Assembly: GCA_040285745.1 (NCBI GenBank)
Contig: JAUFOR010000001.1
Location: 1,116,001 to 1,180,000, forward strand
Length of the DNA: 64,000 nt
Reading direction: 5' to 3'
DNA from: Barthelona sp. PCE
Taxonomy: Eukaryota > Metamonada: BaSk clade
Shown here one piece after another: positions 31,531-40,646 of the stretch. Numbering within the stretch: the first letter of the stretch is position 1; every line of letters begins with the position of its first letter. Below the pieces are notes generated by a model, which ran no database searches, was not told the origin of the DNA, and worked only from the letters and a program-made list of their open reading frames with translations. Position numbers and translations under genes: made by a program.

Positions 31531-31814
31531 ATGCCCTGTTAGAAAAGGGTTGGATTGTGTAAAACGAGAAATGATGCTTTCAGGGTGGATCTTCCTCGAC
31601 TGTCAACACGCTCCAATTATTTGTACAAGTAATTACAGTTTCTAAAGAAGGGATCATAATATGAGCTCTCATTTTTCTCACTACATTGCTCATTTTGTAG
31701 TGTCAATCCAGCTCAACTATTGTCAAAATGTGTGTGTAGACAAGGTGAAGTGCTTCTTGAGACTCCATGATTGGTTTTCGTTTTTTATCCAATTTCGCTT
31801 GTATTTACAATTAA

Positions 31815-32822
31815 ATGTTTGCTAACGACGTAGTTATTCGCAGTGACGTTATCACTGATGACGATCTTAAGAAGGATGTTATCGTTGAAGGACTTGCTGA
31901 TATCGTTCCTCCTAAAGGTGCAGATGTTTACGTGCACTATCACGGAACGCTGTTGGATGGTACCGTTTTTGACAGTTCATACGAACGCTCACAGCCCTTT
32001 AACTTCAAGCTTGGTGAGCGCGCTGTTATTTCCGGTTGGGATTTGGGTGTTGCCACCATGAAGCTTGGTGAAATCTGCCACTTGATCTGTCCTCCACAAC
32101 ACGCTTACGGAGACCGTGATTCAGGCAAGATCCCAGCCAACTCAACTCTTCATTTTAGGGTTGAATTATTAGGATTCCGTCCTGCAGGTTTATTCAACGC
32201 CGAAGACGTCGAGGAGAGCGCCAAGATGGTCTCTGAGTATAAGAACTATGGTAACCTCTTTATTAAAGCCAAGCGTTTCGATGGTGCAGTTGAGAATTAC
32301 GTTAATTGTCGCACTCTTACCAGCGAAGTCCTCAAGAACGAGCTCACTGATGAGCAGAAGGAGGCTGTCAAGCTCGCAGATCGTGGCGCTGCTTTGAATC
32401 TCGCGTTTGTCAATCTAAAGGCTGGTCATTTCGGTGATGTTAAGCGTTATTGTACAGCTGTTCTCAATGAGGATCCTGAGAACATCAAGGCTATCTTCCG
32501 TCTTGGTTTAGCTTATCGTGGTATGGGTGAGTTTGATGAAGCTGTTGCTGAGTTCGAACGCATTTTGACTATTGATCCGAATCAAGTTCGTACCGCTAAT
32601 GAGTTAAAGACAACTCGAAAGATGGCTAACCGTGCCAATCAGAAGTCAAAGAAGGCCAGCCGTGCTGCCTTCAGAGCTATGGCTGAAGATCTTGAGAGAG
32701 AGGCTGAGGCTAAGAAAGAGGTTGAAGCCGCAAAGGAGGAAGAGACAGCTGAGGAGGAAGAGGACCTTGTTGAGAAGGCTATGCGTGAAGGTGTTGAAGA
32801 GGCTATTGAAGAGTCTGCCTAA
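31815..32822 (+). CDS. FKBP-type peptidyl-prolyl isomerase with TPR domain
   Basis: A 335-residue immunophilin. The FKBP domain covers residues about 15-115 with the typical sequence VHYHGTLLDGTVFDSS, ISGWDLGVATMKLGE and PPQHAYGD, and FRVELLGF at its end. From residue about 130 three TPR units follow (YGNLFIKAKRFDGAVENY, AFVNLKAGHFGDVKRYC, GLAYRGMGEFDEAVAEF), then a basic and an acidic coiled tail. Proteins of this layout bind HSP90 or HSP70 tails through the TPR groove and assist folding. It has one FKBP domain, unlike the two of human FKBP4/5, and no C-terminal membrane anchor. Confidence 0.92.
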   Translation: MFANDVVIRSDVITDDDLKKDVIVEGLADIVPPKGADVYVHYHGTLLDGTVFDSSYERSQPFNFKLGERAVISGWDLGVATMKLGEICHLICPPQHAYGDRDSGKIPANSTLHFRVELLGFRPAGLFNAEDVEESAKMVSEYKNYGNLFIKAKRFDGAVENYVNCRTLTSEVLKNELTDEQKEAVKLADRGAALNLAFVNLKAGHFGDVKRYCTAVLNEDPENIKAIFRLGLAYRGMGEFDEAVAEFERILTIDPNQVRTANELKTTRKMANRANQKSKKASRAAFRAMAEDLEREAEAKKEVEAAKEEETAEEEEDLVEKAMREGVEEAIEESA

Positions 32823-32881
32823 ACAACGTGAATACTAATTCAATAGTAAAAAAGTGCAAGTAAACATTTCAACAATTTACT

Positions 32882-34447
32882 TTATTTCTTGTTTCTGCTT
32901 CTGGACCATTCCAGATCGTAGGGCATACCCTTAAAAACAGGTTGCTTTTGCTTAATATTAAGAGCACGAGCAGCTTCTTGTGGAGTAGCATAAGTTAACC
33001 AAGCTTGTCTAGGAGCAGCTCTGGTTTTCCCAGCCTTACCATAACCAAAACTAATCTCCAAGATAGTGAAACCAGTAAAGAACTCTCTAATGTCCAAGTC
33101 TGTTGTTCCATCAGGGAAATCTCTCATATACAGAGTGGAATTCGTTGCATCAGGTGGTAATGAACCATCAGAGCATGTGGCGTGGCCAATGACACGTTGA
33201 TGGACAGGATCCCACTGTAAAGTAGTGTATAAAGTACTCATCGTTTCTGACCAAATCTCAATGTAACGATCATTCATACGCTGTCTATTCTTCGTTAATA
33301 ACACATCTTTCGACTGTTGATCTACGCAATCAATGAGGACACAGCCACTGAAACGGCCGTTTGCTGTTGCTTCAAACACAATACCACCTGGTTTAACAAT
33401 AGCAGGATGTATGAACTTATCAATATCACGGATCGTTACCTTGAAAGGAAGACCGCGCATCTTAACCAGGAACTGGCCTGCCTTAGGGCCCATCGTTGGT
33501 GGGGGCATGATTGGTGCTGCTGGTTGATACTGCATGCGCTGTGGGAAAGGAGGTACACCGCTGCTTTGAGGGGCAAAGTGTGAGGTACGTGCACCATGCA
33601 TCATGTAGTCCATGGGAGGAGCGTTCATGGGAGGAGCATTCATGGGAGGGGCGTTCATGGGAGGAGCATTCATGGGAGGAGCATTCATAGGAGGAGGGTT
33701 CATAGGAGGAGCATTCATGGGAGGGTTTGCGGGTGGCATAGATTTCTGTGTGGGTACAGGCAACTCAATGGTCTGACCGTGCTCAAGCATGATACACACC
33801 AATTGTGCAAGACACTTAGACTCGTGACTGGCGAGAGAAGCAGCTTCAGCGACAACAAAACCTGTACCAGTTGAATAAGGTGAAGATAAAACCTCCTGAC
33901 GAAGCACTGTGATCTTCTGCTTGGTTTCAATCACATCACGCATGTCATGGGTAATAACTCTTTGTACTTCATTACCATCAAAAGCCTCAGTTTCTTGAAA
34001 TTGACTTAACATATCACTAGCAAGTTTTCTACGGAAGAGATCGACGTACTTGAGGTCGAGCTCGGAGGCTATGTCAACAATCATGTTTGGTGCCATTAGT
34101 GCAATGTAACCATCTTCAAGATTAACAGCAACATCAATGGCGTGTCTGTAAAAGATTTCTGCAATGGTCTGTCTGTCGTTGTACATTGCAAAAAGTACGC
34201 TGGATCCATCAAAGAAGGCTTTAATAGCTGTTTGTAAACTATCCAAGGCAAATCTCAATGGTACCTCTGTTTCTCTTACGGTGGAGAATGTGTTGAGGGA
34301 TGTGATGTAGAAATGGTCCTGGAAAACAATATTGTGTGATGAAGTATCGATTAATGTGAAAGCAATATCTGAAATTTCGCGTTTTCTCTCATTGTTCACT
34401 CGCGTCTCAAATGCGACCGCCACAATACCTGCTGGGTGTGAAGGCAT
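32882..34447 (-). CDS. RNA-binding protein with exonuclease-like N-terminus and two quasi-RRMs (ESRP/Fusilli-like)
   Basis: A 521-residue protein. The N-terminal 170 residues have the outline of the inactive DnaQ-type domain of ESRP proteins (VAFETRVNNERKREISDIAF...FDGSSVLFAMYNDRQTI). A proline/methionine/asparagine repeat (PPMNA units, residues about 240-285) is followed by two RRM-like domains: KMRGLPFKVTIRDIDKFI (about 332-400) and LYMRDFPDGTTDLDIREFF (about 436-515). The MRGLPF start and lack of the usual aromatic RNP residues are typical of hnRNP F/H- and ESRP-class quasi-RRMs. Such proteins bind G-rich RNA and control splicing or RNA fate. A role in splicing would be notable in a genome with few introns. 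The exonuclease comparison is weaker than the RRM assignment. Confidence 0.8.
   Translation of the reverse strand: MPSHPAGIVAVAFETRVNNERKREISDIAFTLIDTSSHNIVFQDHFYITSLNTFSTVRETEVPLRFALDSLQTAIKAFFDGSSVLFAMYNDRQTIAEIFYRHAIDVAVNLEDGYIALMAPNMIVDIASELDLKYVDLFRRKLASDMLSQFQETEAFDGNEVQRVITHDMRDVIETKQKITVLRQEVLSSPYSTGTGFVVAEAASLASHESKCLAQLVCIMLEHGQTIELPVPTQKSMPPANPPMNAPPMNPPPMNAPPMNAPPMNAPPMNAPPMNAPPMDYMMHGARTSHFAPQSSGVPPFPQRMQYQPAAPIMPPPTMGPKAGQFLVKMRGLPFKVTIRDIDKFIHPAIVKPGGIVFEATANGRFSGCVLIDCVDQQSKDVLLTKNRQRMNDRYIEIWSETMSTLYTTLQWDPVHQRVIGHATCSDGSLPPDATNSTLYMRDFPDGTTDLDIREFFTGFTILEISFGYGKAGKTRAAPRQAWLTYATPQEAARALNIKQKQPVFKGMPYDLEWSRSRNKK
33611..33730. repeat. 15-bp in-frame tandem repeat (PPMNA)
   Basis: About eight units of a 15-bp sequence (plus strand GGAGGAGCATTCATG) encode PPMNA/PPMNP repeats in the linker of the quasi-RRM protein. 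Unit differences are mostly synonymous. Confidence 0.93.
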
Positions 34448-34847
34448 TTATGTGTGTATGCTTTAAAATGGTAAGAATTGAGAAAGCAATGGTACTGCTT
34501 TTATCTCTTATTTCCAATAGCAATTGTATCGTTTGTCGGGTAAGCGTTGGGATGCAGTATTATTTTTATGTGATTATTGGTTATTGGTAAATTTTTATGG
34601 GTTATTTGTGAATTGCAGTCAGTTTTAGGTTTTTTATTTCTTTAAGAAGTATTGCGGGCATGTATCAGAACTTTTAGAATAAGCTGTAAGGATATAAAAT
34701 AGTATTTGGCGGGCTTGTTTTTTTAACATTTTTGTATGTAGCTATTTAACGCTATTAACATTCTCTATGAATGATTAATTACCACAGGACAAAGAGATTG
34801 TGCTTTAAAATATAAGCAATTTGAACACTCTGTTTACACTATAGAAG
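34448..34847. other. Intergenic stretch
   Basis: Four hundred bp upstream of the quasi-RRM gene and downstream of the RAMP4-like gene. It is AT-rich, and no gene or repeat is seen. Confidence 0.4.
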
Positions 34848-35273
34848 CTATTCGATTTCAAGCTCTTCAATATCTTCAATATCGAAATCATCAAGGTCGT
34901 ACTCTCCTTCTGGAGATGGCGGCATGCCAATAATAAATTCACTTTCATCATATTCAGCGGTTAAATCTTCAACTTCAACAGGTACGTGCTCAAGATCAAT
35001 GAGTTCATCGTCAGCAAGCTCGGATCTAGTCCATTGCCATGTACGAATTAATTGGAACAAAGAGGAACCAAGGAGAACGGCCAAAAGTGCGCCAATAACC
35101 CATAAGGGTACTGTGGGCTTGTCTTCGGGCTTAGCATTCTAAATGTAAGTGACGTGCATATTTAATGTATCTCTACATACCTCACGAATGGTTTTCTTAG
35201 AAAGACCAAGATTCTTTAAAGCCTTGTCGCTTTGGGCAGCAGCAGCTTTGGAAAAGGTACGAGGGGTTCCCAT
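34848..35273 (-). CDS. RAMP4/SERP1-like ER translocon-associated protein with long acidic tail, one intron
   Basis: Exon 1 (35273-35181) encodes MGTPRTFSKAAAAQSDKALK and on to KKTIRE; after a 42-bp intron exon 2 (35138-34848) continues NAKPEDKPTVPLWVIGALLA. The total is 127 residues. The sequence K-P-T-V-P-L-W-V-I-G-A-L-L followed by GSSLFQLIRTW is the hallmark of RAMP4 (stress-associated ER protein), a small helix-anchored partner of the Sec61 channel and ribosome. Family members are about 65 residues and end just after the membrane helix; here about 60 acidic residues follow (ELADDELIDLEH...EDIEELEIE), which would lie in the ER lumen if topology is conserved. Confidence 0.85.
35139..35180 (-). 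other. Spliceosomal intron in the RAMP4-like gene (42 bp)
   Basis: The donor is GTATGT (35180-35175) and the 3' block is ACTTACATTTAG ending at 35139. Phase 0. Splicing is needed to join the RAMP4-like N-terminus to its membrane helix; read-through ends after 13 further codons. Confidence 0.9.
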
Positions 35274-35461
35274 GATGTCCAATAGATAGGGGTGTGAAAA
35301 GGAAAAACAGCTCTGACAAAACACTTTCCTCACTGCATCACCCAATCAACAGAACACGGCTATCCTGATGGATGATATGGATGTCATATGGAAGTTTCAG
35401 AGGATTATATATACAGATAACCTGTTTATGATCTTTTACTCCATTTCTTAACACATTTAAC

Positions 35462-35968
35462 ATGAGCACAACTAAAGAGGTCGAAACCACTGAGAAAGCA
35501 ACGGGCTTCTCATTTGATATTGCACAAGTTATCGATAACATCACTTCAAAACATCTTTCAACACAGAATTCAGCAAAACCTATTCTTTCAAAGTCTAGAT
35601 CATCGGCACACAAGATCGACCAGGCAAGGAAGGAATACAAGGTGAAGAAGGAACTGATCCGACTACGAAAAGAAAAATTACGCAAGGATCATGTTGATGT
35701 TGATCAATGGGATAAGAAGAGCGAACGGAGGTATCGTAAGAATGCAACAAAGGGTGTTGTTCAGTTGTTAAATACTATTCAACAGTACAAAATGAATGGA
35801 GCTCGACCAGCTTCAAACAGTAATATTCTTCAACATTTGTTAGATAAAGTACATTCTCACAGTGCCCAAGACAATGGCCACGGGCGTGAACCACCAAAAA
35901 AGAAGCAGAAGAAGAGCTGGAACGCACTTAATGAAAAAACTGATCTTTTTTCAGATCTTATGGAGTAG
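35462..35968 (+). CDS. RRP15: RRP15-like ribosome biogenesis protein
   Basis: A 168-residue basic protein. The central stretch (WDKKSERRYRKNATKGVVQL, then LNTIQQ) is the conserved core of Rrp15, a nucleolar factor needed for processing of 27S pre-rRNA and assembly of the large subunit. The N-terminus is neutral; a short nuclear-signal-like cluster (PPKKKQKK) precedes the end (DLFSDLME). It is divergent from the RAMP4-like gene, with about 190 bp between start codons. Confidence 0.85.
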   Translation: MSTTKEVETTEKATGFSFDIAQVIDNITSKHLSTQNSAKPILSKSRSSAHKIDQARKEYKVKKELIRLRKEKLRKDHVDVDQWDKKSERRYRKNATKGVVQLLNTIQQYKMNGARPASNSNILQHLLDKVHSHSAQDNGHGREPPKKKQKKSWNALNEKTDLFSDLME

Positions 35969-36121
35969 GTTTTTGATTGATTCTACTACACAGGCTAAGC
36001 AGACAACTATTCTCATCAATAAATTTAAATGAAATAGCTCACATTATTAGAGTCTTGTTTTATTATCATCACCTCTTTCCATTCTATATTTGTCTTAGAA
36101 CTGATTGAAACTTGAAAACAG

Positions 36122-38179
36122 ATGAGCAGAAAGGAAGGAGACGATACTTTAGCGATATGCAAGGGACTTGTCTACTTTTTTATATTTTACGCATTCTTTA
36201 GTTATGCATCTTACTTCTCACGGCCTCATACACCTGCATACTTCTTCATAGACTCATTGAAGGACCTGTTTCTGTATGAGGAATTCCCAGAGGAATCTAC
36301 CCATATTTATAAATCATTTGGAGATGTTCAAACGTATGAAGAGATGTATCAATACATCGAGGGCCCACTTCTAGGTGGGTTGTATGTATCAGAAGATTAT
36401 GCGGGAAATCCTCTTCCAGATACCAAAAAGAATAAGTATCTTTATGGCATTGATCTGGTAACCTCCGCAGTGCGTATGACACAGGTGCGAATCAAAAACG
36501 GGTCCTGTGAAGTACCAGATCTATTTAAGGAGTCAATATTTGATTGCTCAGTTGATTATACATCAAAATCTGAAGATACTGAAGATTTTCGCTTTTTTTA
36601 CAATGAATCAACATTTACACCAAATGAAACTATCCCATATTCACATCAGAACCCTTGGACTTGGCATTCATCTTCTGAATTGAAAGGTTTATCATATCAA
36701 GGAAGGCAATTTTCATATCCCGGTTCCGGTTATATAGTTGATCTCCCACCAGATGCAGACATGGCACTGGAGGTAGTGCGCTATCTACAGGAGAACCAAT
36801 GGGTGGATGATCATACACGAGTCTTATTTATTGATTTCACTGTTTATAATGCAAATTTGAACCTATTTGCAGTGATTAGATTGGCTTTTGAGCACACAGC
36901 GGGTGGAGCGGTGTTTCCGACTTCAACTTTCAGATGTCTACGACTAATTCGAAACCTAACTAGAGATGACACTATAGTTTTTTTTGTAGAAATTGCAACT
37001 GTATGTTTTGCTTTTATTCTTTTTTTAAATATGATTAGAAAGGTATGGAAGTACGGGTTCAGGGGTTTCATAAAGAGAAACTTGTGGAATATGCTGGATA
37101 TTATGATTATTACGGTTTATATAACGATTGTAGCATTAAGACTGATGGTGAATAGCGCAATATCTGATCAATTGGACCACTTTGATCCCACAGATCTATG
37201 GAAATACACAAATTTCCAAGATACTGGATTCATTATGAATCAAGAGCTCAATGTTTTGAGTGTGTTGAATTTTTTGATGACATTCAGGTGGTTTAGATAT
37301 GTAACAGTCTCACGCCGTCTTGCCCAGCTAATGCTGGTGTTGCAGGTTGCAGCAGGAGATCTGATATCTTTAATCATAGTAATGGCAATAGTTTTTTGGG
37401 GTTATGTCTCCATGGGACAAATTGCATTCGGTATTGATGTATCAGAGTTTAGGAACATTGCTCAATCTGCGTTAACATTATTCAGAGCTGCTTTAGGTGA
37501 TGTAGACTTCCAACCCTTATATGATGCAAATCGATTTTTAGGACCTGTTTTTTACATTTCTTTCATGTTCTTAATGTTATTGGTGCTGTTAAACATGCTC
37601 ATCGGTATCCTGGGTGATACATATACAGTTGTCCGGGAGCAAATTGCTAATGATCCAGATGTGTTATTAGATTCCATTGTTAAATATTTCAAACAATCTT
37701 TTATTGGTCGTAAGCTGTTGGGAGAGCCCGATATGGAGTGGGTGTCCAATAAGCTGTTGTCTTTTGATATGATCGACAAAGACAACGATAATAAGATCTC
37801 GTTGGCTGAGCTGCGTGGTATCCGAAATGATCATCGTGAGGCGTTTTGTAAGGCGTTTGGTCGCAACGCAACAGCAGTCGAAGTGCTCGGGCTGTTTGAT
37901 AAGGACGGTGATGGGTTCTTGCAGGAGAAAGAATTTGAAAAACTGAAAGCGCAACTTATTCAGGCTAAAAAAGATGTTCAGGAGGAAAAAACCATGAAAG
38001 AATGGCGTAAAGTGCAACTGGAGAACTACAAAAAGGGAAGAGATGTCAGTAGCGTAATGCAACAAAACCAGCAGAGCATGGTGGTTTTGATGCGCCAGAT
38101 TTCAGAGCTAAGAGAGCAGGTGGGCTCGCTGCAGGTGCAAATTGCAGAGTCACAGAGACATCAAAGGTATAATCGTTAG
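36122..38179 (+). CDS. PKD2: Polycystin-2-like TRP cation channel with EF hands
   Basis: A 685-residue channel subunit. The first helix (residues about 14-35) is followed by a large extracellular polycystin (TOP) domain (about 60-290) containing the conserved GSGYIVDLP and QWVDDHTRVLFIDFTVYN. The voltage-sensor-like helices S2-S5 run from about 280 to 435. The pore region has the filter LGDVDF (PKD2 proteins have LGD-based filters) and ends NMLIGILGDTY. The cytosolic tail has two EF hands, DKDNDNKISLAE and DKDGDGFLQEKE, both with all liganding positions, and a coiled coil (about 600-680). Family members conduct Ca2+ and other cations in cilia or the ER, so a flagellar or ciliary role is likely if the organism is flagellate. 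Confidence 0.95.
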   Translation: MSRKEGDDTLAICKGLVYFFIFYAFFSYASYFSRPHTPAYFFIDSLKDLFLYEEFPEESTHIYKSFGDVQTYEEMYQYIEGPLLGGLYVSEDYAGNPLPDTKKNKYLYGIDLVTSAVRMTQVRIKNGSCEVPDLFKESIFDCSVDYTSKSEDTEDFRFFYNESTFTPNETIPYSHQNPWTWHSSSELKGLSYQGRQFSYPGSGYIVDLPPDADMALEVVRYLQENQWVDDHTRVLFIDFTVYNANLNLFAVIRLAFEHTAGGAVFPTSTFRCLRLIRNLTRDDTIVFFVEIATVCFAFILFLNMIRKVWKYGFRGFIKRNLWNMLDIMIITVYITIVALRLMVNSAISDQLDHFDPTDLWKYTNFQDTGFIMNQELNVLSVLNFLMTFRWFRYVTVSRRLAQLMLVLQVAAGDLISLIIVMAIVFWGYVSMGQIAFGIDVSEFRNIAQSALTLFRAALGDVDFQPLYDANRFLGPVFYISFMFLMLLVLLNMLIGILGDTYTVVREQIANDPDVLLDSIVKYFKQSFIGRKLLGEPDMEWVSNKLLSFDMIDKDNDNKISLAELRGIRNDHREAFCKAFGRNATAVEVLGLFDKDGDGFLQEKEFEKLKAQLIQAKKDVQEEKTMKEWRKVQLENYKKGRDVSSVMQQNQQSMVVLMRQISELREQVGSLQVQIAESQRHQRYNR

Positions 38180-38515
38180 TGATTGTCCAGTAAAATCGTT
38201 TCACATTTTCGTGTATACGGAACACTTTAGTGAATTTCACATACGTTCTACTGTTCAAATTAATTACAAACATGAATGAGTCTCGAGAATAAAATTATGA
38301 ATTCTTCGCGATAATAGTGAAAATGAAAAAACATATAATGAAAAGAAATATCATTTTGAATAATCCAACATCCTTACTTCATGATCATTTTCTCAAGAAT
38401 TGCACATTATATGTGATTATTGCGAGCCATATTCATCAGATATGTAGTTTTTATAGGTGATGTGATTATCAAAAGAGTAGTAATCGTATTCTCAATTTCT
38501 ACCTCTAATTCAGGA
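38180..38515. other. Intergenic stretch
   Basis: Between the polycystin-2 gene and the next start codon. The frame of the following gene is open back to 38420 but contains no ATG before 38516, so this part is treated as 5' leader. Confidence 0.4.
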
Positions 38516-40135
38516 ATGAATCACTCAGCAATGAAATCAGGAAAGGCTGCTCGTGATGTCCTCCATCAGTTCAGGGATGCAGAGTACAACCCAATTGATC
38601 TTTTATTGGAGTTGATAAAGGGTTCAGGTGAAAGCGATCTTGAAAGCGTCTTACTCGCTGAAATCGAGCGCAAGGAGGCGGTACTTGCTTCGTGCGACAG
38701 GCACTTGGACGTTCACGTTGAGTCCTGCTTGAAGCAGAGCGAAGATTCAAGGCCTTTGTTACATCGTCTCAAAAACCAGCTTAAAGACGTCCGTGAGGCC
38801 TTTATGAGTCAGAAGGATGAGATTCACAAGATAACTCACCTCACACCCGACTTCTCCGCACTGCAACCTAATGCTATTGCTGTTCGTAACATCAGCGCTT
38901 GTATTGCAGTGGTTAAACAACACACATCAGCCACATCACTCATCAGTGGTGTTGAGATGGCGTTGGAAAACAACGATACTCTATTTGATATTTTGAAACT
39001 GCTTGAAGATCTGCCTGATCAATCAAAAATTAGCGCAGGGTTGCTCCCCAAGTACAAAAGGCTCGGGCATGCATTATCTATGCGTTTTCGTAGTGCTTTT
39101 GAGGTAAAAGAAGCATTAAAGTTTTTTGATGCATTAAGAAAATTTAGACTTGAAAACGATGTGGTAGAAATGGCTGACGCTCAGAATGCAGTCCCAACAG
39201 GCATTGCCGAGCTACTGGATTGTGTTGAATCACTGCATGAGTTGTATGGCGACACTGTACTCTTTAATAAGTGTGTTTCTTTGATGATGAAGCGCGTCTC
39301 TCTCTCAACTATGTGGGAGGGCGCAAATTTCGCCGAAGCATGGGAGCGTAAGTCTCTAATCGAGAAGATATGCCCACAAATTGAGGTTGTATACGTTTCT
39401 GGCCTCTCCGTCTTTCAGAAAAGTATACGCCTTGAATTCGCACAAGCAGCCGTCACAAGCATCACAGAGAATGCCGTTACAGTGAAGGATGTGCAATCTC
39501 TGCTGACTTTTCTTGATTACATAGTTGATATACCTGATAAATTAGTGAATCTTATTAAGGCTTATGCCACGCTGCCCAAGGGCCCTCTGGTTAATGTTAT
39601 CTTGTTAGAATATAACAGGGTTCAGGGCATTATCGGAAATGTCCTAAGGAGTATATTTTCAAGTTTACCATCATTTGATGTACCTAAAACCCCATTATCT
39701 TTTTCTGTGTCGTCCGAGGAGGCGTTTGAAGTGTGTTTATTATGTGCAAAAACAGTTTTGGAAATTGATTATGTTAGCCCTCTTCTTACCATTTATCCTG
39801 TCGAAGCAGGTAATATAAATTGGGCATGGGACACGGTTCTCGCTCATTTCAATGGAACAACGCTTGTTACAGCTCTAGAAGAAACTATTAGTTCGAAACG
39901 TACATTTGTATTAGCAGACTATTTGTTGAGTTTAGTTGAAATTATTAGTTTAAAAGATGAAAAAATTAACAACATGCTTCTACGTAGAGCAACTATATTA
40001 ATCACAAAGCGTTTTGCAGATGAATATGAAAGTATTAAGATGCCTGAAGTTGAATATTTGTTAACCATCACTAATACTCTTAATATGCCTATTCATACTG
40101 ATTTAGAAGCAGCAATTGCAGTCAAAGGGACATAG
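38516..40135 (+). CDS. Unrecognised helical protein (539 residues)
   Basis: The ATG at 38516 (MNHSAMKSGKAARDVLHQF) is the first in a frame that opens upstream. The protein is soluble, without a signal or membrane segment, and predicted all-helical, with a likely coiled coil around residues 40-110 (IERKEAVLASCDRHLDVHVE, VREAFMSQKDEIHKI). The layout resembles a cytoskeletal or tethering component, but I see no family motif. The last 33 bp overlap, on the opposite strand, the end of the DUF1764 gene. Confidence 0.7.
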   Translation: MNHSAMKSGKAARDVLHQFRDAEYNPIDLLLELIKGSGESDLESVLLAEIERKEAVLASCDRHLDVHVESCLKQSEDSRPLLHRLKNQLKDVREAFMSQKDEIHKITHLTPDFSALQPNAIAVRNISACIAVVKQHTSATSLISGVEMALENNDTLFDILKLLEDLPDQSKISAGLLPKYKRLGHALSMRFRSAFEVKEALKFFDALRKFRLENDVVEMADAQNAVPTGIAELLDCVESLHELYGDTVLFNKCVSLMMKRVSLSTMWEGANFAEAWERKSLIEKICPQIEVVYVSGLSVFQKSIRLEFAQAAVTSITENAVTVKDVQSLLTFLDYIVDIPDKLVNLIKAYATLPKGPLVNVILLEYNRVQGIIGNVLRSIFSSLPSFDVPKTPLSFSVSSEEAFEVCLLCAKTVLEIDYVSPLLTIYPVEAGNINWAWDTVLAHFNGTTLVTALEETISSKRTFVLADYLLSLVEIISLKDEKINNMLLRRATILITKRFADEYESIKMPEVEYLLTITNTLNMPIHTDLEAAIAVKGT

Positions 40136-40546
40136 AGGAGTATCTCCACCTTTTCCAACATTCATTTGTTCCAAGGCATAAATTTCTAAACCTTCTTCGT
40201 TTTTATACATTGGTCTTCCAATTTGATTTTGAGAACCATTAAATGCGAATTTTTGTAAGTCCTTTGGGAGTTCTTTAACCCAACCAGGTTTGTTTTTCTC
40301 TAATAGTTCATTAATATCTTCTTCGGTAGCAAAAAGTCCATCAACATCGATATCATTATCATTATCTAGATTTTCAACAACTGGAGGTTCAGGCGTCTTC
40401 TTCTTCTGTGTAAACAATGCTTCTAATTCATCTAAATCAGCATCAAAAACTTTCTTTTGCTTTGTTTTGGTACGTTTGTTCTTTTTAACGGATGGTTTCA
40501 TATGATCAGCGTTTTTCTTTGGTTTTCGGTTTGTGTTCTTGCCCAT
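40103..40546 (-). CDS. DUF1764 family protein
   Basis: From the ATG at 40546 the protein has 147 residues: a lysine-rich N-terminus (MGKNTNRKPKKNADH...), an acidic middle, and the conserved end GLEIYALEQMNVGKGGDTPL followed by CPFDCNCCF. The closing cysteine motif is the signature of DUF1764, a eukaryotic family of unknown role, probably nuclear or nucleolar. An upstream in-frame start would add 15 hydrophobic residues and is unlikely. The conserved cysteine tail is encoded antisense to the last codons of the convergent helical-protein gene. Confidence 0.85.
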   Translation of the reverse strand: MGKNTNRKPKKNADHMKPSVKKNKRTKTKQKKVFDADLDELEALFTQKKKTPEPPVVENLDNDNDIDVDGLFATEEDINELLEKNKPGWVKELPKDLQKFAFNGSQNQIGRPMYKNEEGLEIYALEQMNVGKGGDTPLCPFDCNCCF

Positions 40547-40646
40547 TTCAGTGTAAAACAATGAATAAAGAGGTGTTATTAAAAAAACCATCTATTTCAA
40601 CCGTAATTTTAGGTTTATTTCGCATTTGTAGGGCTAATACCATGCA

